The notes beneath the pieces were generated by a model. The model had not been told where the DNA came from, made no database searches, and saw only the letters and a list, made by a program, of their open reading frames with translations. Shown one piece after another: positions 1-5,659 of a stretch of 5,659 nucleotides of DNA (positions are counted from its first letter, which is position 1; each line of letters starts with the position of its first letter). This DNA is from JBGVSA01 sp047605765. GTDB lineage: Bacteria > Pseudomonadota > Gammaproteobacteria > Burkholderiales > Rhodocyclaceae. Made by a program: the position numbers and the translations under genes. The stretch is taken from contig JASGFB010000174.1 of assembly GCA_047605765.1 (NCBI GenBank), forward strand, positions 1 through 5,659, given 5' to 3'.

Positions 1-179
1 ACTTCCTGCACCTTGCGCCGCAATTCGGGATTCACCCCCTTTTCGCCGGACAGCGCGCGCGACACCGTGCTGATCGATACGCCGCAGCGTTTGGCGATGT
101 CTTCCAGTCGTGCGCGGCGCGAAACCACGTCGCCGGCAAGCTCCTGTTGCTGCTGAAGAACCTTTTCTTTGCGAGTCAT
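1..179 (-). CDS. LacI-family transcriptional regulator, N-terminal part (cut by window edge)
   Basis: The minus-strand reading frame starts at ATG 179-177 and runs off the left edge of the window, giving 59 residues. After an 18-residue Gln-rich leader (MTRKEKVLQQQQ), residues about 22-56 form the LacI-type helix-turn-helix: RLEDIAKRCGVSISTVSRAL, then SGEKGVNPELRRKV, which fits the hinge-proximal part of the domain. In the family this domain binds a palindromic operator, and a C-terminal periplasmic-binding-protein-like domain senses a small ligand; that part lies outside the window. An in-frame TGA about 30 bases upstream of the ATG rules out a longer ATG start. No convincing Shine-Dalgarno precedes the ATG. 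An internal GTG at codon 18 has GGAG upstream, but at 12 bases, which is too far. The gene is divergent from the kinase, so it could control itself, its own downstream genes, or the kinase. The ligand cannot be read from this fragment. Confidence 0.93.
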   Translation of the reverse strand, partial: MTRKEKVLQQQQELAGDVVSRRARLEDIAKRCGVSISTVSRALSGEKGVNPELRRKVQE

Positions 180-428
180 TCGGAAAACCGGGCGAAAAAT
201 CGAGATACATCAGTGTGATCGGACGAGTGTACTGCGCTTGCCCCCGTCGGGCAGCTTCACGCACGCTCGATATCCGGCGATATGTCCATCCGCGTCGCCT
301 ATCCATCTAAGCGTCGCAGGGCTTCGCGGGCGCGTCGCTTGCGAGCAGACTCTGGGGCGGGGGCTATCGCGCACCGCGACGCGGCCCAGTCAGGCGATAG
401 GGCCGTCAACCATCCGAGGGGGCGTTTC
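180..428. promoter_or_regulatory. Divergent intergenic region between the LacI-type gene and the kinase
   Basis: This 249-base gap lies between two divergently transcribed genes and must carry both promoters and probably the operator of the LacI-type regulator. I could not assign a convincing -35/-10 pair on either strand. On the minus strand TACACT, about 50 bases before the LacI start, is the best -10 candidate, but its -35 partner is poor (3 of 6). Short inverted repeats seen: TGCCC/GGGCA at 239-243 and 249-253; ATATC/GATAT at 270-274 and 279-283; CTATCGC/GCGATAG at 364-370 and 394-400; CGGCCC/GGGCCG at 382-387 and 400-405. Arms of this length arise by chance in GC-rich DNA, so none is called as an operator. 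Confidence 0.5.
416..422 (+). promoter_or_regulatory. Ribosome-binding site of the hybrid histidine kinase
   Basis: GAGGGGG ends six bases before the ATG at 429, which is normal Shine-Dalgarno spacing. This decides the start. The frame is open further upstream to an ATG at 282, but that ATG has no comparable site. The 49 residues it would add are Arg-rich and resemble no domain. Confidence 0.75.
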
Positions 429-3344
429 ATGGATCACCCAGACAAGCTGGATCCTTCGCCGCCAGGGATGGCTGTGGGGTCGATGATCGCGCACGAGGAA
501 CCGCCGGATGCCGACCTCCAGGCGATGACACAGCTCTATGAGGTGGGCACTCGCTGTGCGCACGTCGGCAATTACGTGAGTTGCCTGACCGGGATCCTCG
601 ACGCCGCCATCGAACTCATGGGGGCCGATGCCGGCTATTTTGAGGTTTTTGACCACGACAAGCGGGCGCTGCACTTCGTTGCGCATCGCGGCTTCGACGC
701 GCGGTTTCTTCTCGAAATCGAACACTTTGACGTGGATGATCAGACGCCGATCGTTGCGGCGCTCAAGCGGGGCACCCGTCTGATCGTGGATGATCTGGCG
801 CAGCGCGCCGACTGGCCGTCATCGATGCGCCAGGTCCTGCTGGACGCCGACGTGCGGGCCTTGCAGGCGACGCCGCTCGTCGATGGCCTGGGCGAGCTGA
901 TCGGCATCATCTCCACGCACTATCGGCAGCCCCATCACCCCAGCGCACGCGCCTTGCGCTTCATGGACCTGCTGGCGCGACAGGCCACCGATTACCTCGA
1001 GCGCAAGCGGGCCGAGTTGGCGATCCGCACGAGCGAAGAGCGCTTTCGGGCGTTTACGCAGGCCACCTCCGACATCGTCTATCGGATGAGCGCCGACTGG
1101 GGCGAAATTACGCATCTGCGCGGGCGGGAGTTCATTGCCGAGCGGCTCGAATCAGGCCGTACGTGGCTCGATCAATACATCCACCCGGATGATCAGTCGC
1201 TGGTCACCGCCGCCGTCGCGCACGCCATCGCCACCAAGGGCATATTCGAACTGGAGCATCGCTTCATCCGGGCCGATGGCACGCTGGGCTGGACGGCATC
1301 GCGGGCCATTCCCATCTTTGACGAGGACGGCGATATCTGCGAGTGGTTCGGTACGGCCAGCGATATCACTCAGCGCAAGCTGACGGAGCGCGCATTGCAG
1401 GCTGGCGAGGCGCGATTCCACACGCTTTTCGACTCCATCGACGAGGGCTATTGCATTGCCTGCGTGACGTTCGACGAATCTGGCAAGGCGATCGATTACG
1501 TCTTCGAACAAGTCAATCACGCCTTCGAAGCACAGACGGGTATCCATGGCGCGGTCGGCCGTTCGATGCGCGAAATCTCACCCGCCCACGAGGACTATTG
1601 GTTTGATGTCTACGGCAAGGTGGCCAGCACCGGCGAGCCCGTCAGGTTCATGAGCGCCGCCGCTTCGCTGGATCGCTGGTTCGACGTCTATGCCTTTCGC
1701 ATCGATGAGCCAGAGGATCACCGCGTCGCCATTCTCTTTCGCGACATCTCCGAGCGCAGGCGCGCCGAGGACATGGTGCGCGAGAGCGAAGTGCGCCTGC
1801 GCCGGATCATCGAACAGTTGCCCGCCGGTGTCGGCGTGATGGATGCGTCAGGCGCATGGACGCTGTGCAATTCGGCCATGAAGCGCTTTCTGCCTGACGG
1901 CAGCGCGCACAGCATGTCCAGTCACCCCTCGCATTGGCACGCCTGGGATGAGGACGGCAGGCCGATCGTTGCCGATGATTGGCCGGACCGGCGCGCGCTG
2001 CGCGGAGAAACGGTCATGCCGGGCAAGGAGATGCTGTATGCGGATGACGCAGGGCATGAAACCTGGGTACGCACCAGCGCCGCACCATCGAAGTACGAGG
2101 GTGGCAAGGTCGTCGAAGCCTGTGCGGTGCTGCTGGACATCACGCAGATGAAAGCGGCCGAGCAGGCGATGCGCGACACGGACCGCCGCAAGGATCAATT
2201 CCTGGCGACACTGTCGCACGAGTTGCGCAACCCTCTGGCACCCATTCGCAGCGGCCTGGAGATTCTCCGGCTGGTCGGCCCCAGCGCGTTGGAGGCGGGG
2301 GCCGTCCTCGACATGATCACTCGCCAGGTCCACCACATGGTGCGCCTGGTTGACGACCTGATGGATGTCTCGCGCATCGCCGGTGGCAAGGTGCAATTGC
2401 GCAAGGAGCACGTGGAGCTGTCTTCGGCTGTGCTCAACGCCATCGAGATCAGCGGCCCGCTCATCAAGGCGGCGCGCCATCGGCTGAGCGTGCATCTTGC
2501 CAAGTCGCCCATGGTCGTGGAAGGCGACCCGGTCCGTCTGGCCCAGATCATTGCCAATCTGCTGAACAACGCCGCCAAGTACACCGATAACGGCGGCCAG
2601 ATCGAAATACGCTCCGACACGGACGGCACGGATGCCGTCGTGACGGTTCAGGATAATGGCATCGGCATTGCGCCGGATTTACTGTCGTGTATCTTCGATC
2701 CGTTCATTCAGGTAGAGCAGATCGATGGCAACGAGCGCGCCCAGGGCGGGCTTGGCATCGGCCTGGCATTGGTCAAGAGCCTGGTCGAATTGCACGGCGG
2801 GGCCGTCACCGCCCACAGTGAGGGCCCTGGCCGGGGCAGCCAGTTCCAGATACGGTTGCCGTTGCTCGACGAGGTTTCACCAACGGTGAGTTCATCCGAT
2901 GCGCCGGCCGACATTGAACCGCTCACCGCGCTGCGTACGCTCATCGTCGACGACAATCGGGACGCCGCCGAAAGCCTGTGCATGCTTCTCCAACTGCAGG
3001 GGCTCGACGTGCTCACCCGGCACGATGGCCACGCCGCGCTCAAGGCGCTCGAAACCTATGCCGCCGATGTCGTCATATTGGATATCGGCATGCCCCACAT
3101 GGACGGCTATGAGCTGGCGCGGCGGATACGCGGCAACCCCGCCACTGCTGCCATGACGCTGGTGGCGGTAACCGGGTGGGGCCAGGATGAAGACCGCCTT
3201 CGCGCCACACAGGCGGGCATCGATCACCATCTGGTCAAACCCATCGACATTGGGTCGTTGGAGCGCATTCTCGAAGCGGTCGCGCTGGCCCGCCGGCACC
3301 CCGACGGGCAGGGCGCCGGGTCTGCGCCTTCTGCCACGCCCTGA
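429..3344 (+). CDS. Soluble hybrid sensor histidine kinase/response regulator (GAF-PAS3-HisKA-HATPase-REC)
   Basis: The product is a 971-residue multidomain sensor kinase. It should autophosphorylate on a histidine in response to a signal and pass the phosphate to its own C-terminal receiver. Domains in order: GAF about 39-188 (ends with a STHYRQPHHPS-type strand, then an ARQATDYLERKRAE linker helix); PAS about 204-316, 329-443 and 454-576, each closing with a D-I-(T/S) linker; HisKA about 587-653 with SHELRNPL and phospho-acceptor His597; HATPase about 696-813 with N box NLLNNAAKYT (Asn714), G1 DNGIGI (742-747) and G2 GGLGIGLAL (773-781); receiver about 837-951 with acidic pair Asp841/Asp842, phospho-acceptor Asp885, Thr915 in TGWG and Lys937. 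All catalytic residues are present, so it should be active. No transmembrane segment or signal peptide is seen, so it should act in the cytoplasm on an internal or diffusible signal. The GAF domain lacks an obvious chromophore cysteine, and the ligand is unknown. There is no Hpt or DNA-binding output domain, and no partner regulator is adjacent. The ATG at 429 is chosen for its Shine-Dalgarno; ATGs at 468 and 483 are less well supported. Confidence 0.96.
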   Translation: MDHPDKLDPSPPGMAVGSMIAHEEPPDADLQAMTQLYEVGTRCAHVGNYVSCLTGILDAAIELMGADAGYFEVFDHDKRALHFVAHRGFDARFLLEIEHFDVDDQTPIVAALKRGTRLIVDDLAQRADWPSSMRQVLLDADVRALQATPLVDGLGELIGIISTHYRQPHHPSARALRFMDLLARQATDYLERKRAELAIRTSEERFRAFTQATSDIVYRMSADWGEITHLRGREFIAERLESGRTWLDQYIHPDDQSLVTAAVAHAIATKGIFELEHRFIRADGTLGWTASRAIPIFDEDGDICEWFGTASDITQRKLTERALQAGEARFHTLFDSIDEGYCIACVTFDESGKAIDYVFEQVNHAFEAQTGIHGAVGRSMREISPAHEDYWFDVYGKVASTGEPVRFMSAAASLDRWFDVYAFRIDEPEDHRVAILFRDISERRRAEDMVRESEVRLRRIIEQLPAGVGVMDASGAWTLCNSAMKRFLPDGSAHSMSSHPSHWHAWDEDGRPIVADDWPDRRALRGETVMPGKEMLYADDAGHETWVRTSAAPSKYEGGKVVEACAVLLDITQMKAAEQAMRDTDRRKDQFLATLSHELRNPLAPIRSGLEILRLVGPSALEAGAVLDMITRQVHHMVRLVDDLMDVSRIAGGKVQLRKEHVELSSAVLNAIEISGPLIKAARHRLSVHLAKSPMVVEGDPVRLAQIIANLLNNAAKYTDNGGQIEIRSDTDGTDAVVTVQDNGIGIAPDLLSCIFDPFIQVEQIDGNERAQGGLGIGLALVKSLVELHGGAVTAHSEGPGRGSQFQIRLPLLDEVSPTVSSSDAPADIEPLTALRTLIVDDNRDAAESLCMLLQLQGLDVLTRHDGHAALKALETYAADVVILDIGMPHMDGYELARRIRGNPATAAMTLVAVTGWGQDEDRLRATQAGIDHHLVKPIDIGSLERILEAVALARRHPDGQGAGSAPSATP

Positions 3345-3468
3345 TGGTGGCCAGCGTCGTGCCCCAAGGCTCCGACCTTGGGGCTGAATAGTCTCGCCAT
3401 GCGTAGGTGAATTCTGCTTCAGGGCAGGGTTGCGCCCAGATCAAGGTTGCCGTCAGGCCGCACGGCAT
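3235..3468 (-). CDS. Possible small antisense ORF, unknown product
   Basis: A 77-codon minus-strand frame starts at ATG 3468-3466 and ends at a TGA at 3237-3235, overlapping the last 110 bases of the kinase gene antiparallel. The reason to list it is its start: GAGGAG at 3479-3474 sits five bases before this ATG. A second ATG directly upstream (3471-3469) is only two bases from the site. The protein begins MPCGLTATLIWAQPCPEAEF and has an aromatic stretch (TYAWRDYSAP). Its C-terminal half is Arg-rich and lies in the shadow of the kinase and the hairpin, as expected of a non-coding frame in GC-rich DNA. I recognise no family. It could be a real small gene, the vestige of one, or chance. Confidence 0.15.
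   Translation of the reverse strand: MPCGLTATLIWAQPCPEAEFTYAWRDYSAPRSEPWGTTLATIRAWQKAQTRRPARRGAGGPARPLRECAPTTQCRWV
3361..3384 (+). terminator. Hairpin downstream of the kinase, possible terminator
   Basis: A perfect 9-bp stem, GCCCCAAGG/CCTTGGGGC, closes a 6-base loop (CTCCGA) and starts 16 bases after the kinase stop codon. Position and stability fit a transcription terminator for the kinase. The sequence that follows (TGAATAGTCTC) has no U tract, so it is not a classical intrinsic terminator. It may instead act as a 3' RNA-stabilising hairpin. Confidence 0.5.
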
Positions 3469-3525
3469 CATCGCTCCTCGGTCAATGGGGGGCGGCACAT
3501 CGCTCGTCCGGATACCGATCGAACT

Positions 3526-3549
3526 GCCGCTCAATGTGCTGTGAGCGGC
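3526..3549. repeat. Inverted repeat upstream of the secreted-protein gene
   Basis: GCCGCTCA (3526-3533) and TGAGCGGC (3542-3549) form a perfect 8-bp inverted repeat around an 8-base centre, about 88 bases before the proposed start of the secreted-protein gene. Together with the hairpin at 3361-3384 it is the main structure in the 292-base gap 3345-3636; no clear promoter was found there. It could be an operator or a second weak terminator. The following GCATTTATTGT is only slightly T-rich. Confidence 0.35.
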
Positions 3550-3636
3550 GCATTTATTGTGTGGATGCGGATGTCCTCCGCTCCCTGGGCGGTGGCCGTG
3601 GACCGGCGTTGCCCGAGCCGACGGCAGCCTCATCGA

Positions 3637-4680
3637 ATGTTCTTGAACTTGGCAACCCGCCAGCCGTACCGCGCTGATGTGTTCAGCATGCCTTGTTGCG
3701 CCTCGCGCGGGCTGTTGCGCATGGCGTCTGTCCTGCTGACGATGATCCCGGCGCAGGCCGGCGTGGCCCAGACCATAGGCGGCGCGCCCCTGATCGCAGC
3801 GCATTCCGCAGGGGCAGACATTGGCCGGTACGGAACGGTGTCGGGTACGGTGTTTCTCGACAATGGCGCAGGCGGCGGGGTCGGCAACAACGGCAGGCGC
3901 GATGGCGGTGAAATCGTCATCGCGGGCAGCAGGCTGCGCCTTACCGATTGCGCGCCGCCGCCCGGCACCGTTGTCCATGCCAGCGGCAGCACCGACGAAG
4001 CGGGGCGCTATGCGCTCGCCGTCGCCGTGCCGGTCAACGCCCCGGTCTGCATGGAACAGGCCAACCGCGCAGGGTTCATCTCAACCGGGGTGTCGCTTGC
4101 CGGCGCGCCCTTGCCGGGCACTTTCACCTATGTGCGCCCGGCCGACCATACCGGCACGCTCGATCAAGTCAGATTCCGATGGACAGGCACGTCGATCGAC
4201 AGGCTGGATTTCGGCGACGTGGCAGACAACGTCTTTGCCAGCGATGGCGCTCAGCACGGCACCCCCAACAGCACCGTGACCTACCACCACAGCTTCACCG
4301 CCGCCACCACGGGCATAGTGAGCTTTTCGGTGCCAATCACTGACGGTACCAAGTGGCACGCAACGATCGTAGCCGACCCGACGTGTGCCGGCGCCGCGAC
4401 CGCCGACGGTGCGCAAGCGCATGCAGTGCCCATGCGTACCGGCCTATCGGTGAACATGGGGGACCGGGTCTGCGTGGTGCTACGCCAGTTCATACCCGGC
4501 AGCGCCGTGGCGGGTGACCGCCACATTGCGCACATCGATGCGGACTTTATCTATGCCAACGCTGGCGGCGCGATTCCCCGCGCCACTTATAGCCTTGAGG
4601 ACGTGACCTCGGTGGGGCTGACGGATCTGGCACACAAGAAGCACGGGCACCCGGTGATGGCAGGGGGCCTCGATCTTTGA
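3637..4680 (+). CDS. Secreted SdrD-B-like protein, apparently lacking the usual DUF11 repeats
   Basis: The frame encodes about 347 residues. Residues 1-44 look like a Sec signal peptide: basic n-region, hydrophobic stretch around LLRMASVLLTMIPAQA, and cleavage after AQA (41) or GVA (44). Residues about 66-152 match the SdrD-B-like fold: YGTVSGTVFLDNG, a Gly/Asn-rich loop, DGGE, LRLTDC, and a TDEAGRYAL-type strand. Residues about 188-327 (LDFGDVADNVFASDGAQ through YSLEDVTSV) match, from memory of the family, the module that links SdrD-B to DUF11 repeats in long Burkholderiales surface proteins. In those proteins several hundred residues follow; here only about 20 do, ending GGLDL. There is no membrane anchor or autotransporter domain, so the product should be released to the periplasm or outside. 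Cys105, 138, 250 and 279 could form disulfides. The frame is open upstream to 3430, and neither the ATG at 3637 nor that at 3688 has a clear Shine-Dalgarno; a 3688 start leaves a more compact signal peptide. The role is unknown; adhesion or surface association is only a family-level guess. It may be a truncated remnant. Confidence 0.8.
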   Translation: MFLNLATRQPYRADVFSMPCCASRGLLRMASVLLTMIPAQAGVAQTIGGAPLIAAHSAGADIGRYGTVSGTVFLDNGAGGGVGNNGRRDGGEIVIAGSRLRLTDCAPPPGTVVHASGSTDEAGRYALAVAVPVNAPVCMEQANRAGFISTGVSLAGAPLPGTFTYVRPADHTGTLDQVRFRWTGTSIDRLDFGDVADNVFASDGAQHGTPNSTVTYHHSFTAATTGIVSFSVPITDGTKWHATIVADPTCAGAATADGAQAHAVPMRTGLSVNMGDRVCVVLRQFIPGSAVAGDRHIAHIDADFIYANAGGAIPRATYSLEDVTSVGLTDLAHKKHGHPVMAGGLDL

Positions 4681-4717
4681 AGCGATCGCTGGCTGGACGC
4701 ACTTGAAGGCCCCCTGC
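4660..4717. repeat. 11-bp inverted repeat across the 3' end of the secreted-protein gene
   Basis: GCAGGGGGCCT (4660-4670) and AGGCCCCCTGC (4707-4717) are perfect 11-bp inverted arms. The left arm lies inside the last codons of the secreted-protein gene, the right arm 27 bases past its stop. The 36-base spacer holds a smaller nested pair, CGATC (4671-4675) and GATCG (4684-4688). It lies between convergent genes, so a two-way terminator or RNA 3'-end structure is plausible, although no T tract follows on either strand. Overlap with coding sequence is unusual for a terminator. The alternative is a scar of the event that shortened the gene. Confidence 0.5.
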
Positions 4718-4860
4718 GTCAGCACGAACCATTGCCGACAGGTCGTTCACGGGTACGTTCCGTCTTTGAAGAAGGGGCTGCGAGGGCCTTCCATGGTGTA
4801 TCCAACGGCGGCTCAGGGCCACCATCGAAGGCATCGACAACCCCGCTGCGCACGCGGCAT
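4681..4860. other. Convergent intergenic gap
   Basis: The gap lies between the secreted-protein gene and the transporter gene, both of which end here. Apart from the right arm of the inverted repeat (4707-4717), it holds a 9-base direct repeat, TCTTTGAAG, at 4674-4682 and 4763-4771. Just past the transporter stop there is a short GC-rich stem, CCGC/GCGG around GTGCGCA on the minus strand, too weak to call a terminator. No protein-coding frame with a credible start was found. Confidence 0.4.
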
Positions 4861-5659
4861 TCACGCGTACTTTTTGGCCCCCGCCACGCAGGCCACTGCG
4901 CCCAATGTCACGACCAGCATGGTCCAGCTCACCGTTTCGTGCAGCAGCACGGCAGCCAGGCCAAGCCCCATGAAGGGCTGAAAAAGCTGGAGCTGGCCGA
5001 CCGCCGCGATGCCGCCCAGGGCCAGGCCGCGATACCAGAACACAAAGCCGATCAGCATGCTGAACAGCGACACGTAGCCCAGCCCGAGCCATGCCGGCAC
5101 GGACACCGCGGCGAACGACGCAGGTTGGGTCAGCACGGCCATCGGCAGCATGATCGGCAGGGCCAGCACCAAAGCCCAACTGATCACTTGCCAGCCCCCC
5201 AGCACCCGCGACAGGCGCGCGCCATCCGCATAACCGAGGCCGCACACAGCCACGGCCGCGAGCATCATCAGATCGCCGGTAAGCGAAGCCTCGATGCCAC
5301 CCATGAGCGCATAGCCGACGACGAACGCGGCGCCGGCCACGGCGAACAGCCAGAAGGGCGTGTGTGGGCGTTCGCCGCCGCGCAGCACCGCGAAGATCGC
5401 CGTGCACAGGGGCAGTAGCCCCACGAAGACGGTCGAATGCGCGGAAGTGACGTGCTGCAGGGCCAAGGCCGTCAGCAGGGGAAAGCCGACCACGCAGCCG
5501 AGGGCGGTGATGGCCAGCGAGGGGATGTGGGCCAGGCGCGGCCGGGGTTGGCGCAATGCCAGCAACAGTATCAGTCCGAGCAGCCCGGCAATGGATGCTC
5601 GCGCGCAGGTGAGAAAAGTCGGATCGAGATGAGTCACGGCCACGCGCGTCGCCGGCAGC
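4861..5659 (-). CDS. EamA/DMT-family permease (N-terminus beyond window)
   Basis: The minus-strand frame is open to the right window edge and ends at a TGA at 4863-4861, giving 265 residues. The family usually has about 290-300 residues and ten membrane helices in two EamA repeats, so about 25-35 residues with the first helix are missing. The first visible residues, LPATRVAVTHLDPTFLTCAR, fit the family's helix 1-2 junction. A GTG at 5643 is therefore an internal Val codon, not the start. Nine hydrophobic segments follow, including FVGLLPLCTAIFAVL near the end of the first repeat and FVFWYRGLALGGIAAVGQLQ and QPFMGLGLAAVLLHE in the second. The C-terminus ends with the basic tail GAKKYA, expected in the cytoplasm. 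Members export or import small metabolites such as amino acids or nucleotides by proton exchange. Substrate and direction cannot be told from this sequence, and no neighbour suggests one. Convergent with the secreted-protein gene. Confidence 0.95.
   Translation of the reverse strand, partial: LPATRVAVTHLDPTFLTCARASIAGLLGLILLLALRQPRPRLAHIPSLAITALGCVVGFPLLTALALQHVTSAHSTVFVGLLPLCTAIFAVLRGGERPHTPFWLFAVAGAAFVVGYALMGGIEASLTGDLMMLAAVAVCGLGYADGARLSRVLGGWQVISWALVLALPIMLPMAVLTQPASFAAVSVPAWLGLGYVSLFSMLIGFVFWYRGLALGGIAAVGQLQLFQPFMGLGLAAVLLHETVSWTMLVVTLGAVACVAGAKKYA

Noticed and set aside
282..428. N-terminal extension of the kinase from the ATG at 282
   Set aside because: The 49 extra residues are Arg/Ala-rich with no domain character, and the ATG lacks a Shine-Dalgarno. 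The ATG at 429 has GAGGGGG at six bases.
1848..2495. 215-codon minus-strand frame inside the kinase
   Set aside because: It lies entirely antisense to well-conserved PAS3 and HisKA sequence, and its composition is that of a GC-rich shadow frame.
3482..3555. 23-codon minus-strand mini-ORF just upstream of the GAGGAG site, as a possible coupled leader peptide
   Set aside because: It begins with an ATG but has no Shine-Dalgarno and no recognisable peptide pattern. Too short to support without expression data.
3540..3565. Resemblance of TGTGAGCGG and the following bases to the lac operator
   Set aside because: Only the first nine bases agree, and the palindromic partner half is not present. Taken as coincidence, despite the LacI-type gene at the other end of the window.
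3430..3636. Upstream extension of the secreted protein to a TTG at 3430
   Set aside because: It would put about 69 Arg/His-rich residues ahead of a clear signal peptide, and it includes the inverted repeat at 3526-3549. Later ATGs give a sensible exported protein.
4547..5407. 286-codon minus-strand frame overlapping the transporter and the secreted-protein 3' end
   Set aside because: It is an out-of-frame shadow of the transporter, rich in Arg/Gly/Ala. A short stretch in the gap (SRRWIHHGRPSQPLL) looked transposase-like at first, but no family motif was found.
4732..5418. 228-codon plus-strand Gln/His-rich frame
   Set aside because: It is antisense to the transporter. The Gln/His richness is what the complement of a Leu/Ala/Val-rich membrane protein gives in this frame.
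1..5659. CRISPR arrays, tRNA or rRNA genes, or a complete mobile element
   Set aside because: No regularly spaced repeats, cloverleaf-like segments, rRNA-like stretches or transposase/integrase motifs were seen on either strand.

Overview
The window looks like ordinary chromosome from a GC-rich proteobacterium, most likely a betaproteobacterium of the order Burkholderiales. This is inferred from the strong G/C bias at third codon positions, the hybrid-kinase architecture (GAF-PAS-PAS-PAS-HisKA-HATPase-REC with TGWG in the receiver), and a secreted SdrD-B-like protein of a type common in that order. No RNA gene, CRISPR array, complete insertion sequence or phage gene was seen.

Layout. (1) Positions 1-179, minus strand: the first 59 codons of a LacI-family transcriptional regulator, cut by the window edge. 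(2) 180-428: a divergent intergenic region that must hold both promoters, with several short inverted repeats. (3) 429-3344, plus strand: a 971-residue hybrid sensor histidine kinase with no membrane segment. It is the dominant gene of the window. (4) 3345-3636: a gap with a strong hairpin just after the kinase stop, a second inverted repeat, and on the minus strand a very good ribosome-binding site in front of a short ORF that runs back into the kinase 3' end. (5) About 3637-4680, plus strand: a small secreted protein with an SdrD-B-like domain and the linker module that normally precedes DUF11 repeats. It stops where those repeats would be expected. (6) 4681-4860: a convergent gap, with an 11-bp inverted repeat straddling the end of the secreted-protein gene. 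(7) 4861-5659, minus strand: most of an EamA/DMT-family transporter whose N-terminus lies beyond the window.

The four main genes do not form an operon, and nothing shows that they act in one pathway. The LacI gene and the kinase are divergent, and the secreted-protein and transporter genes are convergent. The kinase probably senses a cytoplasmic or membrane-permeant signal through GAF/PAS modules and passes phosphate from its own receiver to an unlinked partner. No clearly new system is visible. The points most worth a second look are the apparently shortened secreted protein with the inverted repeat at its 3' end, and the antisense mini-ORF with a near-ideal Shine-Dalgarno at 3466-3479.
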